Assembly (NCBI RefSeq): GCF_900116555.1
Contig: NZ_FPAT01000004.1
Span: forward strand, 1-64,000
Direction: 5' to 3'
Source: Actinopolyspora lacussalsi subsp. righensis
GTDB taxonomy: Bacteria > Actinomycetota > Actinomycetes > Mycobacteriales > Pseudonocardiaceae
DNA length: 64,000 nt
The position numbers and the translations under genes were made by a program. The notes below the pieces were generated by a model. It was given only the letters and a program-made list of their open reading frames with translations. It had not been told where the DNA came from and searched no databases. Shown in pieces: positions 63,773-64,000 of the stretch. Position 1 is the stretch's first letter. Each line of letters begins with the position of its first letter.

Positions 63773-63879
63773 TGGAATGTCCTCCTGGACTCGTCATCAA
63801 TTTCCGCCCCGCCACGGGCTCGGGTCACGCGCCCTCTCGCGTGGGAGCCAGCTCCGGGCGGAATCCTGTCGGGTTGTGC

Positions 63880-63917
63880 CATCGGCCCGTTGTCCCGAGC
63901 GCGGAAACGGGCCGATG
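63880..63917 (-). terminator. Hairpin between fusA and tuf
   Basis: Perfect 12-bp stem CATCGGCCCGTT (63880-63891) and AACGGGCCGATG (63906-63917). Without T-run; could be a partial terminator or processing site that sets tuf apart from fusA. Confidence 0.6.
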
Positions 63918-63933
63918 TCGGGCCACAGCGGAG

Positions 63934-64000
63934 TTACTCCCCCGTGGCCTTCGCGATGATCTCCTTGGCCACGTTCGCCGGAACCTCGCCGTAGGAGTCG
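63934..64000 (-). CDS. fusA: Elongation factor G, 3' end
   Basis: Last 21 codons of EF-G (DSYGEVPANVAKEII, then AKATGE) with TAA stop. Cut by the right edge. The identity rests on this conserved C-terminal sequence and on its position directly upstream of tuf. Confidence 0.9.
   Translation of the reverse strand, partial: DSYGEVPANVAKEIIAKATGE

Noticed and set aside
1-64000. tRNA, rRNA, IS element or prophage integrase
   Set aside because: I looked for tRNA-like TTCGA arms with CCA-adjacent acceptor stems, rRNA, and transposase or integrase motifs, and found none convincing. A covariance-model search could still reveal a tRNA.

Overview
The window is high-GC actinobacterial DNA with GTG/TTG starts, strong third-position GC bias and several leaderless-looking promoters. 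Gene content and order (XRE plus DUF397 pairs, DUF574 methyltransferase, an ESX-4 locus between rplM and truA, S10 and spc ribosomal operons) point to the order Pseudonocardiales. The acidic extensions on several ribosomal proteins hint at a halotolerant genus such as Actinopolyspora or Saccharopolyspora, but the genus is an inference only.

Layout. 1-6.8 kb: the ispG 3' end, a two-component system, a membrane acyltransferase-like protein, a DUF574 methyltransferase, a cold-shock protein with a MerR-type regulator, and a MazG-like protein. 6.9-11.4 kb is an accessory island: a minus-strand run of small unknown proteins with Cys pairs, a tiny membrane peptide, a WhiJ/BldB-like XRE plus DUF397 pair, and a type I-E-like CRISPR array with no cas genes in the window, interrupted by a 60-codon ORF. 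11.4-20.4 kb: DUF5313, tsaE, an alpha/beta hydrolase, alr, nnr, glmS, a hydrolase-fold protein lacking its serine, and a membrane protein. 20.5-24.5 kb: candidate type VII secretion substrates and two very small membrane proteins. 24.5-27.2 kb: glmM, rpsI and rplM. 27.6-41.8 kb: an ESX-4-type secretion locus (two WXG100 proteins, an Hsp70-like associated protein, eccC, eccD, mycP, eccB, eccE and one further gene). 42.0-46.9 kb: truA, rplQ, rpoA, rpsD, rpsK, rpsM, rpmJ and infA. 47.4-51.5 kb: a methyltransferase, map, adk and secY. 52.0-62.1 kb: the spc and S10 ribosomal operons. 62.6-64 kb: tuf and the 3' end of fusA. From glmM to infA the order is that of the Mycobacterium tuberculosis ESX-4 neighbourhood, with an added eccE.

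How it works together. The secretion locus supplies an EccB/C/D/E membrane complex, a mycosin protease and WXG100 substrates; the upstream proteins at 20.5-23.9 kb look like extra substrates or accessory proteins. Most of the remainder is housekeeping: wall precursors (GlmS, GlmM, Alr), translation and Sec export.

The most unusual signals are two linked families of dispersed palindromic DNA (six copies of a 14-bp core ATTTCGCGAGAAAT, and a ~200-bp folded element with a conserved loop), the ORF inside the CRISPR array, a truA that appears to start at CTG or ATT, and an overlapping-frame micropeptide.
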